A DNA stretch of 61,019 bases from Hyphomicrobiales bacterium. Its GTDB lineage: Bacteria; Pseudomonadota; Alphaproteobacteria; Rhizobiales; Rhizobiaceae. Each line of letters begins with the position of its first letter. Position 1 is the stretch's first letter. The stretch is from NCBI GenBank assembly GCA_900466475.1, contig UBMI01000008.1, positions 1 to 61,019 of the forward strand, read 5' to 3'. Under the pieces are notes generated by a model that made no database searches, was not told the DNA's origin, and was given only the letters and a program-made list of their open reading frames with translations. This document shows positions 24,157 to 34,831 of this stretch, in pieces. The position numbers were made by a program, and so were the translations under genes.

Positions 24157-24321
24157 GGGCTCCTCCCCGTGGGGATAATAAGGAAGGATGTCTCGATTTC
24201 CAGTCGTGCGGAATGGACACAGGCTGCAAAGATCACAGCTTCATGACGCGGAAAACCTGCGACACGGCGGCAAACCCGTGGCATAAGGGCGCCAAAATTC
24301 TCCCAAGCTCCCGCGTAAGAC

Positions 24322-25940
<1,619 letters not shown>

Positions 25941-25944
<4 letters not shown>

Positions 25945-26894
25945 CGGCTGAACGCGTTTACACCGGTCAATTCCGCCGAGAGCGCCCAGAGACGGGCAGC
26001 CTCGTCGGGATCGACGGCGTAGGCGCGCACACTGGTCTCCGCCCCGTCGTCGGAGATGTATGCGATATCGCAGTTGGCGCAGTAGAGGCCGCCGAAGCCT
26101 GCAAGCTGTGGTGAGGTCGCGGCCCAGACCTGTGTTGCGGCACCCTGCTCGGACGTCTTGAAGGTCGGGTCGATGGCATTGCCGTCAGAGTCGATCCAGC
26201 CGGCGGCGACCATATCCTCTTTCTCCAGATGCCGCTGCAGCGGCGTCAGGATCTTGCCGGGATGCAGCGAGAAGGCACGCACGCGGGCATCCTTGGCCAG
26301 CCCGTCCAGATGTACGGCGAAGAGCGCATTTGCGGTCTTCGCCTGCCCGTAGGCCTGCCATCTGTCGTAGCCACTGTTGAACTGAATATCGTCCCAGCGG
26401 ATCGGCGTGATGCCGTGAGCGGCTGAGGAGACGGAGACGATACGGCCTCCTTTTGATATTGCCGGCCAGAGGCGATTGACGAGTGCGAAATGACCGAGAT
26501 GGTTGGTGGCGAACTGCGCCTCCCAGCCCGGGCCTACCCGCGTTTCCGGGCAGGCCATGATGCCGGCGCTGTTGATGACGATATCTGCCTTGCGGCCGGA
26601 AGCGACGAAGCGCTCCGCAAACTGCCGCACGCTTTCGAGATCGGAAAGATCGAGCCTGTCGACCTCGATATTGGTGGTGCCCGAGAGCGCCTTGGCCGCC
26701 ACTTCCGGCTGACGTGCGCCGACAAGCACATGTGCGCCGGCCCGCGACAGCGCCTTCGTCGTCTCCAATCCGAGGCCGGAATGTCCGCCGGTGACGATTG
26801 CCAGTTTGCCTGTGAGATCGATGCCGGCGAGCACGTCTTCGGCCGTCGAGCGAGCGCCAAAACCGGAACCGATGGGGTGTTGTGCGTTTTCCAT
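25941..26894 (-). CDS. SDR oxidoreductase of SDR/AraC module 1
   Basis: A 317-residue short-chain dehydrogenase/reductase of the retinol-dehydrogenase-like type: TGGHSGLGLETTKAL cofactor motif, N-S-A-G core (INSAGIM), and catalytic Y-x3-K in AYGQAKTANALFAV. The C-terminus ends with GLYCANCDIAYIS, also found in its two paralogs. Substrate unknown. Overlaps the ABC-F stop by 4 nt. Divergent from the AraC gene at 26997, its likely activator. GGAGAAATCC ahead of the ATG. Confidence 0.86.
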
Positions 26895-26996
26895 GGATTT
26901 CTCCTTCTCTACTTTCGCCCGGAGACTAATGCGGTGGCGGCCATACGATCTATGCGCTAAAGTCCGCGATATGTTTGCGATCGTCCGGATTTCCGT

Positions 26997-27923
26997 ATGA
27001 GTTCCGTATCCATGGATCCACTTTCCGATGTGCTGGCACTCTTGAAGCCGAAAAGCTACGTCTCGCTCGGTCTCGATGCCGGCCGCGACTGGGCGATCGA
27101 TTTTCCGCCACCGCAGGGTATCAAGTTCAACGCAGTCCTCTCAGGCGGCTGCTGGCTGGAGGTGGATGGTGTCGCCGAGCCGGTCCGACTGGAAGAAGGC
27201 GATTGTTTTCTGCTGACGCAGAGCCGGTCCTTCCGGATGACGAGCGATCGCAGCCTTGAGCCGATCCCGGCTGACGACATCTACGCGCATGCGAAGGATG
27301 GTATCGCGGTCTGCAATGGCGGCGGCGCCTTCTTCCTCGTCGGCAGCCGGTTCGGCTTTTCCGGCGCCGGCGCCGACCTGCTCGTCGGCATATTGCCGCC
27401 GGTCGTGCATATCCGCGAGCATTCGGACCAGGCATCGGTCTTGCGCTTTGCGATCGACCAGATGGCGCGGGAGCTGCGCGGCCGACACCCTGGCGGCTTC
27501 CTGATGACCGAGCATCTGGCGCATATCATGCTGATGCAGATCCTGCGGCTCTATCTCGCGGCACCCGATACGGAGGGCACGGGCTGGCTCTTCGCGCTCG
27601 CCGACCGGCAGATCGGCATGGCGATCGGCGCCATGCATGCCGAGCCGGCGCGGCGCTGGACGCTACAGCAGCTTGCAGCCATGGCCGGCATGTCGCGTTC
27701 CTCCTTTGCGGAGCGTTTCAAGCAGAAAGTCGGTGCTGCGCCGATGGATTACCTGACGCGCTGGCGCATGATGCTGGCGGGCGAGCGGCTGGCCAACAGC
27801 CGCGAACCGATAGGAACGATTGCACTTTCCCTCGGCTACGAGTCCGAAAGCGCATTCAGCACCGCCTTCAAGCGGGTGATGGCGCGCTCGCCACGGCAAT
27901 ACGGCCGGGACGCGGCGGAGTAA
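26997..27923 (+). CDS. AraC-family regulator (cupin_6 type) of SDR/AraC module 1
   Basis: A 308-residue regulator. The N-terminal cupin_6 sensor domain starts MDPLSDVLALLKP and includes FNAVLSGGCWLEVDG and LEEGDCFLLTQS. The C-terminal double helix-turn-helix is ARRWTLQQLAAMAGMSRSSFAERFKQ followed by IGTIALSLGYESESAFSTAFKRV. This subgroup usually governs an adjacent oxidoreductase in response to an unknown ligand. It is divergent from the SDR gene with 102 nt between them. Paralogous regulators sit at 44721 and 51592. Confidence 0.88.
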   Translation: MSSVSMDPLSDVLALLKPKSYVSLGLDAGRDWAIDFPPPQGIKFNAVLSGGCWLEVDGVAEPVRLEEGDCFLLTQSRSFRMTSDRSLEPIPADDIYAHAKDGIAVCNGGGAFFLVGSRFGFSGAGADLLVGILPPVVHIREHSDQASVLRFAIDQMARELRGRHPGGFLMTEHLAHIMLMQILRLYLAAPDTEGTGWLFALADRQIGMAIGAMHAEPARRWTLQQLAAMAGMSRSSFAERFKQKVGAAPMDYLTRWRMMLAGERLANSREPIGTIALSLGYESESAFSTAFKRVMARSPRQYGRDAAE

Positions 27924-28054
27924 AAGACCGCAGGCCGCGGGTCTTGCAGAAACGGCTGTCGTTTCATACCTATACAGAGAATGGTATGCGTCCGGCCCTT
28001 GCCGGCCCTCGCTGCATTCTGGGCCTTTGTGCCGCGCCTTACGAGGATGAAACC

Positions 28055-28960
28055 ATGAATATCGACAGGATCCTGCGGTCAGTTGTGGCCGTTCGCGCCT
28101 CCATCCCCGAAGATGCCTTCACCGCGAATACGCTGGGCACCCGCCGGGAAGGTAGCGGCGTTGTCATCAGGGAAAACGGGCTGGTGCTCACCATCGGCTA
28201 CCTGATCACCGAAGCAGACGAAATCTGGCTGACCCGCCATGACGGCAAGGTGGTTCCGGGTCATGCGCTCGCCTACGACCAGGAAACCGGCTTCGGCCTC
28301 ATCCAGTCGCTTGCGCCTCTCGACCTGCCGGCCATCGACATCGGCGACAAGGTCAAGACGACGGTCGGCGACGCCGTGATCTTCGCCGACGGCCTTGGTG
28401 AATTCGTGCAGGCCAATATCGTCGCCAAGCAGGAATTTGCGGGCTATTGGGAATATCTGCTCGACGAGGCGATCTTCATCGCACCCGCCCACCCCTCCTG
28501 GGGCGGTGCAGCACTCGTCAGCGACGACGGCAAGCTGCTCGGCATTGGCTCGCTGCGTCTGCAGATGGTACAGGGCGACGAGGTGGCCGACATCAACATG
28601 GTCGTACCGATCAACCTTCTGCCGCCGATCCTCGACGACCTGCTCAATCGCGGCCAGATCGACCGCCCGCCGCGCCCCTGGCTCGGCGCCTTTTCGGCCG
28701 AAAGCAATGGCGAAGTGGTTGTCATGAGCGTTGCCAAGGGTAGTCCTGCGGCACAGGCGGGTCTGCAGCAGGGCGACGTCATCTCGGAAATCCGCGACGG
28801 AGAAGTGGACGGGCTTGCCGATTTCTACCGCAAGGTCTGGGGGAGCGGCCCGGCAGGGGCGGAAATTCCCATGCGTGTGCTGCGGAACGGCCGCGAGGCC
28901 TGGCTGCGCATCAAATCCGCTGACCGCAACAGCTTCCTCAAGAAGCCGCTGATGCAATAG
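28055..28960 (+). CDS. S1C (DegP/HtrA)-like protein with PDZ domain, catalytic triad absent
   Basis: A 301-residue protein with the HtrA order: chymotrypsin-like domain (about 1-190) and one PDZ domain (about 205-290, KGSPAAQAGLQQGDVISEI). Aligned with DegP, the His position in LTNAHVV reads LTIGYLI (Tyr49), the Asp position in DLAVL reads GFGLI (Gly79), and the GNSGG nucleophile motif reads PSWGG (Trp149 for Ser). All three triad residues are thus replaced. There is no signal peptide from ATG 28055, which has GAGG upstream. A regulatory or binding role, rather than proteolysis, is inferred. Confidence 0.85.
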   Translation: MNIDRILRSVVAVRASIPEDAFTANTLGTRREGSGVVIRENGLVLTIGYLITEADEIWLTRHDGKVVPGHALAYDQETGFGLIQSLAPLDLPAIDIGDKVKTTVGDAVIFADGLGEFVQANIVAKQEFAGYWEYLLDEAIFIAPAHPSWGGAALVSDDGKLLGIGSLRLQMVQGDEVADINMVVPINLLPPILDDLLNRGQIDRPPRPWLGAFSAESNGEVVVMSVAKGSPAAQAGLQQGDVISEIRDGEVDGLADFYRKVWGSGPAGAEIPMRVLRNGREAWLRIKSADRNSFLKKPLMQ

Positions 28961-28967
28961 TCAGAGT

Positions 28968-29017
28968 TAGAGTGGCGCCATCCGGCAGCGTTTAAATATA
29001 GAGTGGCGCCATCCGGC
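28968..29017. repeat. Two 19-nt direct repeats at the esterase 3' end
   Basis: The 19-nt unit starting TAGAGTGGCGCC occurs at 28968-28986 and 28999-29017, 31 bp apart. The second copy encodes the last residues of the minus-strand esterase (RMAPLYI). The first lies past the stop codon, so a short tandem duplication seems to have copied the gene's end. Confidence 0.6.
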
Positions 29018-29720
29018 GCCAGGCTCCTGCGCGATGCGCCCTGCCATCCCAGAAATGCAGCTGATGGCCGACGCCCTTTTCGGCGAGCATGCGGCTGAGA
29101 TAGCGGTTGTTGTCGAGGAAGGGATCCTCGTTGCCGATCGTCAGGACGATTTCGACCTGCCGCAGTTTTTCCAGGCGCCAGTCGGAAGTGAGACCCGGCA
29201 GGAAATGCGTCGGCGTGTGGAAATAGACCGTCTCGTCGTAATAGCCGTCGAAAAGATCACCAAAGGACTCGACCTTCATCGTCAGGTCGTAGCGGCCGGA
29301 AAAGGCCACCAGCTTTCGAAAGAGATGCGGGTGGCGGAAGACGAGACTGGCGGCCTGGAAGGCGCCGAGGCTGCAGCCGTGGACAATGGTGCATTCGTGG
29401 CCGTTGCGGCTCTCCATCAACGGCAGAACCTCGTTCAGTACATATTCCTCGAACGCGATATGGCGACGGATACGATCGGCCGGGTGACGGCCGAAATCGT
29501 AGAAGGTCTCGCCCGCCAGGCCTTCGATACAGAACAGTTGCAAATGGCCGGCCTCGAGCTTTTCAGCGAGGCTGGCGACGATACCGAGATGTTCATATTC
29601 CCAAAAGCGCCCTTCCCGCGTTGGGAACATCAAAACTTTGGCGCCGGCATGCCCGAACACCAGAAGCTCCATGTCACGATGGAGCCGATCGCTGTACCAG
29701 CGCAGATATTCTCGGTTCAT
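28992..29720 (-). CDS. Esterase-family alpha/beta hydrolase
   Basis: A 242-residue esterase D-like protein: opening REYLRWYSDRLHRDMELLVFGHAGAKVLMFPT, nucleophile elbow HGCSLGAF with Ser, later LTIGNEDPFLDNN carrying the acid, and a final HFWDGRAHRAGAWRR with the catalytic-type His. The family (COG4947-type) is cytoplasmic and poorly studied. ATG 29720 overlaps the stop of the acetylxylan-esterase gene (ATGA), so the two are translationally coupled. The 3' end is duplicated in part (28968-29017). Confidence 0.82.
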   Translation of the reverse strand: MNREYLRWYSDRLHRDMELLVFGHAGAKVLMFPTREGRFWEYEHLGIVASLAEKLEAGHLQLFCIEGLAGETFYDFGRHPADRIRRHIAFEEYVLNEVLPLMESRNGHECTIVHGCSLGAFQAASLVFRHPHLFRKLVAFSGRYDLTMKVESFGDLFDGYYDETVYFHTPTHFLPGLTSDWRLEKLRQVEIVLTIGNEDPFLDNNRYLSRMLAEKGVGHQLHFWDGRAHRAGAWRRMAPLYI

Positions 29721-30682
29721 AGACCCCTGAAAAACCGCCCGACTCGCTCGTGCAGCGCAGTTTGCTGCACTGCGCTATCAGCATAGTCGAAATGCCCGGC
29801 ATCCAGGATGAAGATTTCGTTAAATTTTGATCTCGGCAGAGCGTTCGCGACCGCGAACTGACATGGCGGCGCGACGGCTGGATCGAAGAGGGCCACGGCG
29901 GCCAGCATCGGTATTCTGATGCGGGTCGCAGCCGTTGCGGCGTCGAAAAGGCGCAGCTTTTCCAAAACACCCGGGTGGGTCTTTGCGTATTCCTGCACCG
30001 AGTGGGCGCTGCCGACCGTTGGCAATGTCAGCCAGAGCTTGCGGTTTCCGAAGGTCGGCACCGTCAGATGGCCGCGCTCGATCCTGCTGTCGAAGGGAAT
30101 GGCGAGCGCGCCGATACCGCCGCCGAAGCTGATCCCGCTATAGCCGATGTGACCGTCGAGTGAAGGATAGAGGGAGAGCAGCGCCGACACCGCTACCCAC
30201 AGATCCTCGACGCAGCCGCCGATCACGTAATGGTCGGGATCATCGATATCATGCAGCACATGCCCGGGGGCGTCGGGCGAAATCGGCGGATGGGCGCTGC
30301 GCGACATGCCGCGAAAACAGGGAAAGAGGATTGCGGTTTCCTCGACCGGAATATCGAATTCCGGCTGGCCGCGCCCGCCATAGCCGTGACCGACGACGAG
30401 GCCGCGCCTGACTTCGCCCTTGCGGGGCGTGAGCAGCCAGCCGCCGATGCTGATATCATCAGTGGAGGTGTAGACGATATCGCGCACCTGCCAATCCGGA
30501 TGGGTATCCTTGCTCGGGCTCAGACGTGGCCCGGGCTTGACCGCCAGCGCCTTCGCATAACGCTTCTGCCAGAAGGCATCGAACCCCTCAGGCGCCCGCG
30601 GCGGGCGGATGGCCTGCAGATCGGCAAGCGTCATCCCGTAGGTGGGATCGAAGTCGAACGGATAGTCTGTCGGAATGCTCAT
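29717..30682 (-). CDS. Acetylxylan esterase-like protein (CE7 type)
   Basis: A 321-residue hydrolase resembling the AXE1/cephalosporin-C deacetylase family: PEGFDAFWQKRYAKALAV near the start, RRGLVVGHGYGGRG, FPCFRGMSRSA (matching the family's RGQG..., here altered), the nucleophile elbow YSGISFGGGIG and a final DAGHFDYAD with His. ATG 30682 is preferred over the frame to 30826. Stop overlaps the next esterase start. A role in deacetylating plant sugars or related esters is inferred from family only. Confidence 0.8.
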   Translation of the reverse strand: MSIPTDYPFDFDPTYGMTLADLQAIRPPRAPEGFDAFWQKRYAKALAVKPGPRLSPSKDTHPDWQVRDIVYTSTDDISIGGWLLTPRKGEVRRGLVVGHGYGGRGQPEFDIPVEETAILFPCFRGMSRSAHPPISPDAPGHVLHDIDDPDHYVIGGCVEDLWVAVSALLSLYPSLDGHIGYSGISFGGGIGALAIPFDSRIERGHLTVPTFGNRKLWLTLPTVGSAHSVQEYAKTHPGVLEKLRLFDAATAATRIRIPMLAAVALFDPAVAPPCQFAVANALPRSKFNEIFILDAGHFDYADSAVQQTALHERVGRFFRGL

Positions 30683-30994
30683 CCCCTGCTTGTTGCCGCG
30701 AAACCGCTCTCGAAGCAAGATACGCCCTCTGCCCGAAATTGCGTGACAGCCTTGTCCGGCTGGTCTTAATTGGAAACGCGCTATGTCTCCCGACTCAGGC
30801 GACAACGCGTTCTGGTTTGCGTTCACTTCATCGGTCGGAGGACCGTTTCAAATGAAAATCCTTGTGATCGGCGCAGAGTTTCGATGCCAGCCGCACTCTT
30901 TCGCCCGGTTTCACAGCCGGGACATCCTTTGATGACACCATCCGCGTCCATATCGAGAACGAATTGAACAATAGTCTACCGGAGCGCACCTGAC
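30683..30994. promoter_or_regulatory. Divergent region between esterase operon and otnK
   Basis: Non-coding as far as I can see. It contains the small hairpin CGGTC-GGAG-GACCG (30832-30845) and the near-palindrome TTTCAAATGAAA (30846-30857), which could be regulator sites for one or both divergent units. No riboswitch-like fold was recognised. Confidence 0.35.
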
Positions 30995-32257
30995 ATGCTG
31001 CTTGGAGCCATTGCCGATGATTTTACCGGCGCCAGCGATCTAGCCAACACCCTTGCCCGTGGCGGCATGTCGACGATGCAGTTCGTCGGCCCCGGCCGCG
31101 GCAAGGTCAATTGCGAAGCAGGTGTGGTGGCGCTGAAGACGCGCTCGATACCGGCCGAGGAAGCGGTGTGGCAATCGATGGATGCGGCACGCTGGCTGCT
31201 GGATCAGGGCTGTGAGCAGATTTTCTTCAAATATTGCTCGACCTTCGATTCCACGCCTGAAGGCAATATCGGCCCGGTGGCCGAAGCGTTGCAGCGACTG
31301 ACCGGCGCCAATGTCACCGTCGTCTGCCCGGCCTTTCCGGCAACCGGCCGACGGGTCTTCATGGGTCACCTCTTCGTCAAGGACAAGCTGCTCAGCGAAT
31401 CCGGCATGGAGAACCATCCGCTGACGCCGATGACCGATCCGGATATTCGCCGCTGGCTGCGGCTGCAGGCGCGCGGCGGTGTCGGCGGCATCACGCTCGA
31501 TACGGTGCGCCAGGGTTCGGAAGCCATCCGTCGCCGGCTGCGCGATGAGCTGACCGATGGCAATCGTCTCGTCGTCGTCGATGCGATCGAGGATGCCGAT
31601 CTGCTGACAATCGGCGAAGCCGTCGCCGATCATGAACTCGTAACCGGCGGGTCGGCACTGGCCCAGGGGCTGGCGCGCAATTTCGCCAGGCGCGGCAAGC
31701 TCTCTGGCGCCCCGGCCGAAGTGCCTGTCGTCAGCGGGCCTGGTGTCATCCTCTGCGGCTCCTGTTCGCTCGCCTCTCAGAACCAGGTCGCCTGCCATCT
31801 CCAGAACCATCCAGGCCTTTCTATCGACCCGGCGGCGATCATGCGCGGCACCATGTCGGTGGAGCATGCCGCCCACTGGGTTGCTTCCAATGCGGCCGAC
31901 AATCCGATCGTTTATTCCACCTCCTCGCCTGAAGTCGTGAGCTTCGTGCAGCAGCGCTTCGGCCGCGAGGAATCGGCGAAGATTCTTGAGGATTTCTTCG
32001 GCGGCCTTGCCAAACGGCTTGCCGATTCCGGCACCCAGCTGATCGTCGTCGGCGGCGGCGAAACCTCAGGCGCGGTGGTCGAGGCGCTCGGCCTCAGGCA
32101 TATGATCATCGGCGCCGAGATCGATCCCGGCGTGCCGGTGCTGGTATCGGAACGCGGCAACCCGACGCAGCCGATCGGACTCGCGCTGAAGAGCGGCAAT
32201 TTCGGCTCGCCCGACTTTTTCGCCAAGGCATTGGACAGGATTGCAGGCCATGAGTGA
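30995..32257 (+). CDS. otnK: 3-oxo-tetronate kinase OtnK
   Basis: A 420-residue four-carbon-acid sugar kinase (DUF1537). Family features: start LGAIADDFTGASDLANTLARGG, KYCSTFDSTPEGNIGPV, CPAFPATGRRVFMGHLFV and the nucleotide-binding GGGETSGAVVEAL. OtnK phosphorylates 3-oxo-tetronates (from threonate or erythronate) to 4-phosphates. Next comes otnC, overlapping by 8 nt, which decarboxylates the product to dihydroxyacetone phosphate, so the two are consecutive steps. The dehydrogenase (LtnD/DenD) and isomerase (OtnI) of the pathway are not in the window. Confidence 0.88.
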   Translation: MLLGAIADDFTGASDLANTLARGGMSTMQFVGPGRGKVNCEAGVVALKTRSIPAEEAVWQSMDAARWLLDQGCEQIFFKYCSTFDSTPEGNIGPVAEALQRLTGANVTVVCPAFPATGRRVFMGHLFVKDKLLSESGMENHPLTPMTDPDIRRWLRLQARGGVGGITLDTVRQGSEAIRRRLRDELTDGNRLVVVDAIEDADLLTIGEAVADHELVTGGSALAQGLARNFARRGKLSGAPAEVPVVSGPGVILCGSCSLASQNQVACHLQNHPGLSIDPAAIMRGTMSVEHAAHWVASNAADNPIVYSTSSPEVVSFVQQRFGREESAKILEDFFGGLAKRLADSGTQLIVVGGGETSGAVVEALGLRHMIIGAEIDPGVPVLVSERGNPTQPIGLALKSGNFGSPDFFAKALDRIAGHE

Positions 32258-32885
32258 GACCCTACTGCGTGAAGCCATCGTCCGCTGGGGAAAATCGCTT
32301 TTCGACCGGGGGCTTACGGCCGGCTCTTCCGGAAATATTTCCGTGCGCACCGCAGAAGGCTATCTCGCGACCCCGACCAATTCCTGCCTCGGCTTCCTCG
32401 ATCCCGAACGGCTGTCGAAGCTTGATAGCGACGGCAGGCATCTGTCGGGCGATGCGCCGACCAAGGAGCTGCCGCTGCATTTCTCCTTCTATGAAAAGCG
32501 GCCGCAAACAGGCGCCGTGGTGCACCTGCACTCCACCTATGCGACTGCCCTTTCCTGCCTTGCGGATACCGATCCAAAAGACGCCATCCCGCCGCTGACG
32601 CCCTATGTGGTCATGCGCGTCGGCAAAGTGCCGGTCGTGCCCTATACGCGGCCGGGCTCAACAGACGTGAAGCCGCTGATTGCCGAGATTGCGGGCGAAC
32701 ACAGCGCCGTGCTCCTGGAAAATCACGGGCCCATTGTTTCGGCCGCCACGCTCGACTCTGCCGTCTTCGCCATCGAAGAGCTGGAAGAGGCGGCGAAGCT
32801 TTCGATCATCACGCGCGGCATGAAGGTGCGGCAGCTGAACGAGGAGCAGATCGCCGACCTCAACCGGCATTTCAAGCTGCGCTAA
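32250..32885 (+). CDS. otnC: 3-oxo-tetronate 4-phosphate decarboxylase OtnC
   Basis: A 211-residue class II aldolase/adducin-fold enzyme: GLTAGSSGNISVR (phosphate-binding), KELPLHFSFYEKRP (catalytic-type Glu region), VVHLHSTYATAL with the zinc His pair, and VLLENHGPIV with the third His. Directly after and overlapping otnK by 8 nt. ATG 32250. Class II aldolases also include fuculose-phosphate aldolase, but the pairing with OtnK strongly favours OtnC. Confidence 0.86.
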   Translation: MSETLLREAIVRWGKSLFDRGLTAGSSGNISVRTAEGYLATPTNSCLGFLDPERLSKLDSDGRHLSGDAPTKELPLHFSFYEKRPQTGAVVHLHSTYATALSCLADTDPKDAIPPLTPYVVMRVGKVPVVPYTRPGSTDVKPLIAEIAGEHSAVLLENHGPIVSAATLDSAVFAIEELEEAAKLSIITRGMKVRQLNEEQIADLNRHFKLR

Positions 32886-32893
32886 TTCCTGCG

Positions 32894-32937
32894 CCATTCC
32901 GGACGCAAAACCGCTTCTCGCCTTCGGAATTGCTCAG
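32894..32937. repeat. Rhizobium-type intergenic repeat between convergent genes
   Basis: The segment CCATTCCGGACGCAAAACC onward, to GGAATTGCTCAGG, resembles a short palindromic repeat that I know from many Rhizobium intergenic regions (GGAATTGC...CGGTTTT...CCGGAAT). Here it fills the 48-nt gap between the otnC stop and the convergent EEP gene, and the EEP stop codon TGA lies in its edge. Copy number must be counted in a full genome. Confidence 0.45.
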
Positions 32938-33737
32938 GCAAGCTCGATCAAAAGCGCCCGGTGATCGGAAACTTCGGGCTGTTCGACGACCTCGAAGCGC
33001 TCCACCACGACCTCTGGCGTCACCAGCATATAATCGGCAAAGCGCCCTTCCTTCGGATAGAGCGAGGTGCGGGTATCGGTAAAACCCCTGCTGGTGACGA
33101 GATCGTTGAGGCCAAGGCGGCCGAGCTTTTCGAAACTTATGCTGTCAGGCAGCACATTGAAATCGCCGCAAACGACGAGGCGTTCGTCACCCGGCCAGAC
33201 GCGTTCGATCAGCTCGACGAGTGCATCCGCCTGGGCATGACGTGCCGGGATGTCGCCCTTGCCGGCGGGATCGCGCAGGCCGTGAAGCTGGGCGATGGTG
33301 ACGGAAAAGCCGCCGGCATAATCGAACAGGCGGATGCAATGGGCATTGCGCGAGCGCGGATGCTCGCCCCAGCCATCCGGCGAGAAACGGCCATGGATGA
33401 AATCCGCCGCCTGCCCGATGACAGGATAGGATCTGCGGACGAAGGTGGCGATCCCGAATTCGGACGGGAACAGGGTCTCGCCGTGAAAGAGGTCGCCGCG
33501 CGCAAACGGGATAAAATAACCGTCGTGATCGGGAAGAACAGCAGCGATTTCGTCATAGAGACGGGCGCGCTGGGCCAACCGAGTGCCGCCGTCGCGATAT
33601 TCCAGCCATTCCGGCGTATCGGGCGCTGACCGGACCACCTCCTGCAGGCAAAAGACGTCGGCCTCCGCATGCGCGAGATAGTCGATCAGCGGCGCGTGGA
33701 TGCTGCCGCCCCAGGCATTCAGTGAAATGATACGCAA
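32934..33737 (-). CDS. Endonuclease/exonuclease/phosphatase (EEP) family protein
   Basis: A 267-residue EEP-fold protein: start LRIISLNAWGGSIHAPL (metal-binding Asn), FCLQEVVRS (Glu), VVCGDFNVLPDS (Asp/Asn) and VSDHRALLIEL (catalytic Asp-His) cover the family's four core motifs. No signal peptide. DNA, RNA or phospho-lipid/inositol substrates are all possible. The first codon appears to be TTG at 33737. Convergent with otnC and not in an evident operon. Confidence 0.82.
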   Translation of the reverse strand: MRIISLNAWGGSIHAPLIDYLAHAEADVFCLQEVVRSAPDTPEWLEYRDGGTRLAQRARLYDEIAAVLPDHDGYFIPFARGDLFHGETLFPSEFGIATFVRRSYPVIGQAADFIHGRFSPDGWGEHPRSRNAHCIRLFDYAGGFSVTIAQLHGLRDPAGKGDIPARHAQADALVELIERVWPGDERLVVCGDFNVLPDSISFEKLGRLGLNDLVTSRGFTDTRTSLYPKEGRFADYMLVTPEVVVERFEVVEQPEVSDHRALLIELA

Positions 33738-33814
33738 AGTCGTGCGAGCTCCCTTTCCGGGAGGAGACTAGCAGATTCGCCGGCCGATCAATGCCCGGGC
33801 CGCAGTCCATCGGA

Positions 33815-34729
33815 TCAGCGATAGCCAGCGTCATCTGCCGGCTTGCCAGGCTCCTGCACTTCGGCGAGATACCGCCAGCAATCCGGCCGGGTGCCATCGA
33901 GATCGGTGAAACCATAGGCATCGGCCAGCTGGAAGCTCGAGAGCGACTGGCCGTTCCATCTGTTGCGATCGGGATCGGCAGCGAGTGCGGCGACCGCTCG
34001 GCCGGTGAAACGTGGCGTTTCCGATATGACGAAATGCGGCTGGACTTTTGTACCGTCACGCCAATTTTCTTCCTTAACCCCATAAATTTCCAGCATCATT
34101 TCCGAACGCATCCAACCGGGCGAAAGCGAGACGGCAGTGGCGCCATGGGCTGCCAGATCCTTGGCATGCGCCCAGGCCATGCGGTTCGTGCCTGTTTTCA
34201 CCAGGTCGTAATAGGGGCAGAGGCGATAATGGGTGGCGTTGTAATCCGCCGTGCCATCCGTGACCTCTACCAGCAGGCCGCCCGGCTGCTCGATCATCAG
34301 CGCCAGCGCATAGTGGGCGGTGATGAAATGGGTGTCGATTGCAAGCCGCAGCATGCGCAGGCCCTTGTCGAGAGAATGTTCCCAGACCGGTTTGTTCCAT
34401 TCCGTCAGATGTTCGCCACCCCAGATATCGTTGACGAGAATATCGAGCCTGCCCTGCTCCGCTCGGATGCGGGCAACCAGCGTTTCGACCTGCTCGGGCA
34501 CCAGATGGTCCACCTGCACCGGGATGCCGCGCCCACCCTCCGCACTCACCAATTCGGCTGTTTCCTCGATGGTCTCGGGCCGGCCATATTCGGATTGCTG
34601 CGCGCGGGTCGTGCGGCCGGTCACATAGACGGTCGCGCCTGCCGCGCCCAGTTCCACCGCAATGCCGCGGCCGGCACCACGCGTTCCGCCGGCAACGAGT
34701 GCTACCTTTCCATTCAAGTTCACTGTCAC
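33815..34729 (-). CDS. SDR-family oxidoreductase
   Basis: A 304-residue SDR with GGTRGAGRGIAVEL as cofactor motif (10-19 region), LVNDIWGGE, and a Tyr-x3-Lys in YYDLVKTGTNRM. Longer than the classic 250-residue SDR, with an extended C-terminus (WRYLAEVQEPGK). GTG 34729 has GGAGG eight nt ahead. Divergent from a TetR gene 102 nt away with an operator-like palindrome between them, so probably repressed by that regulator. Confidence 0.83.
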   Translation of the reverse strand: MTVNLNGKVALVAGGTRGAGRGIAVELGAAGATVYVTGRTTRAQQSEYGRPETIEETAELVSAEGGRGIPVQVDHLVPEQVETLVARIRAEQGRLDILVNDIWGGEHLTEWNKPVWEHSLDKGLRMLRLAIDTHFITAHYALALMIEQPGGLLVEVTDGTADYNATHYRLCPYYDLVKTGTNRMAWAHAKDLAAHGATAVSLSPGWMRSEMMLEIYGVKEENWRDGTKVQPHFVISETPRFTGRAVAALAADPDRNRWNGQSLSSFQLADAYGFTDLDGTRPDCWRYLAEVQEPGKPADDAGYR

Positions 34730-34786
34730 TTCGCTGTCCTCCCCGCTAGAAAGAATTGGCCATATCGATCGGCTCACTTGTATATA

Positions 34787-34800
34787 AACGAATGTTCGTT
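34787..34800. promoter_or_regulatory. TetR-type operator between SDR and TetR genes
   Basis: AACGAATGTTCGTT is a palindrome with arms AACGAA/TTCGTT and a two-nt spacer. It sits 32 nt before the tetR start and just after TGTATATAAA, a possible -10 region, so binding would block transcription of the tetR gene. Confidence 0.6.
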
Positions 34801-34831
34801 CATAAATAAGGCGAACGCAAGAGGGAATTTC

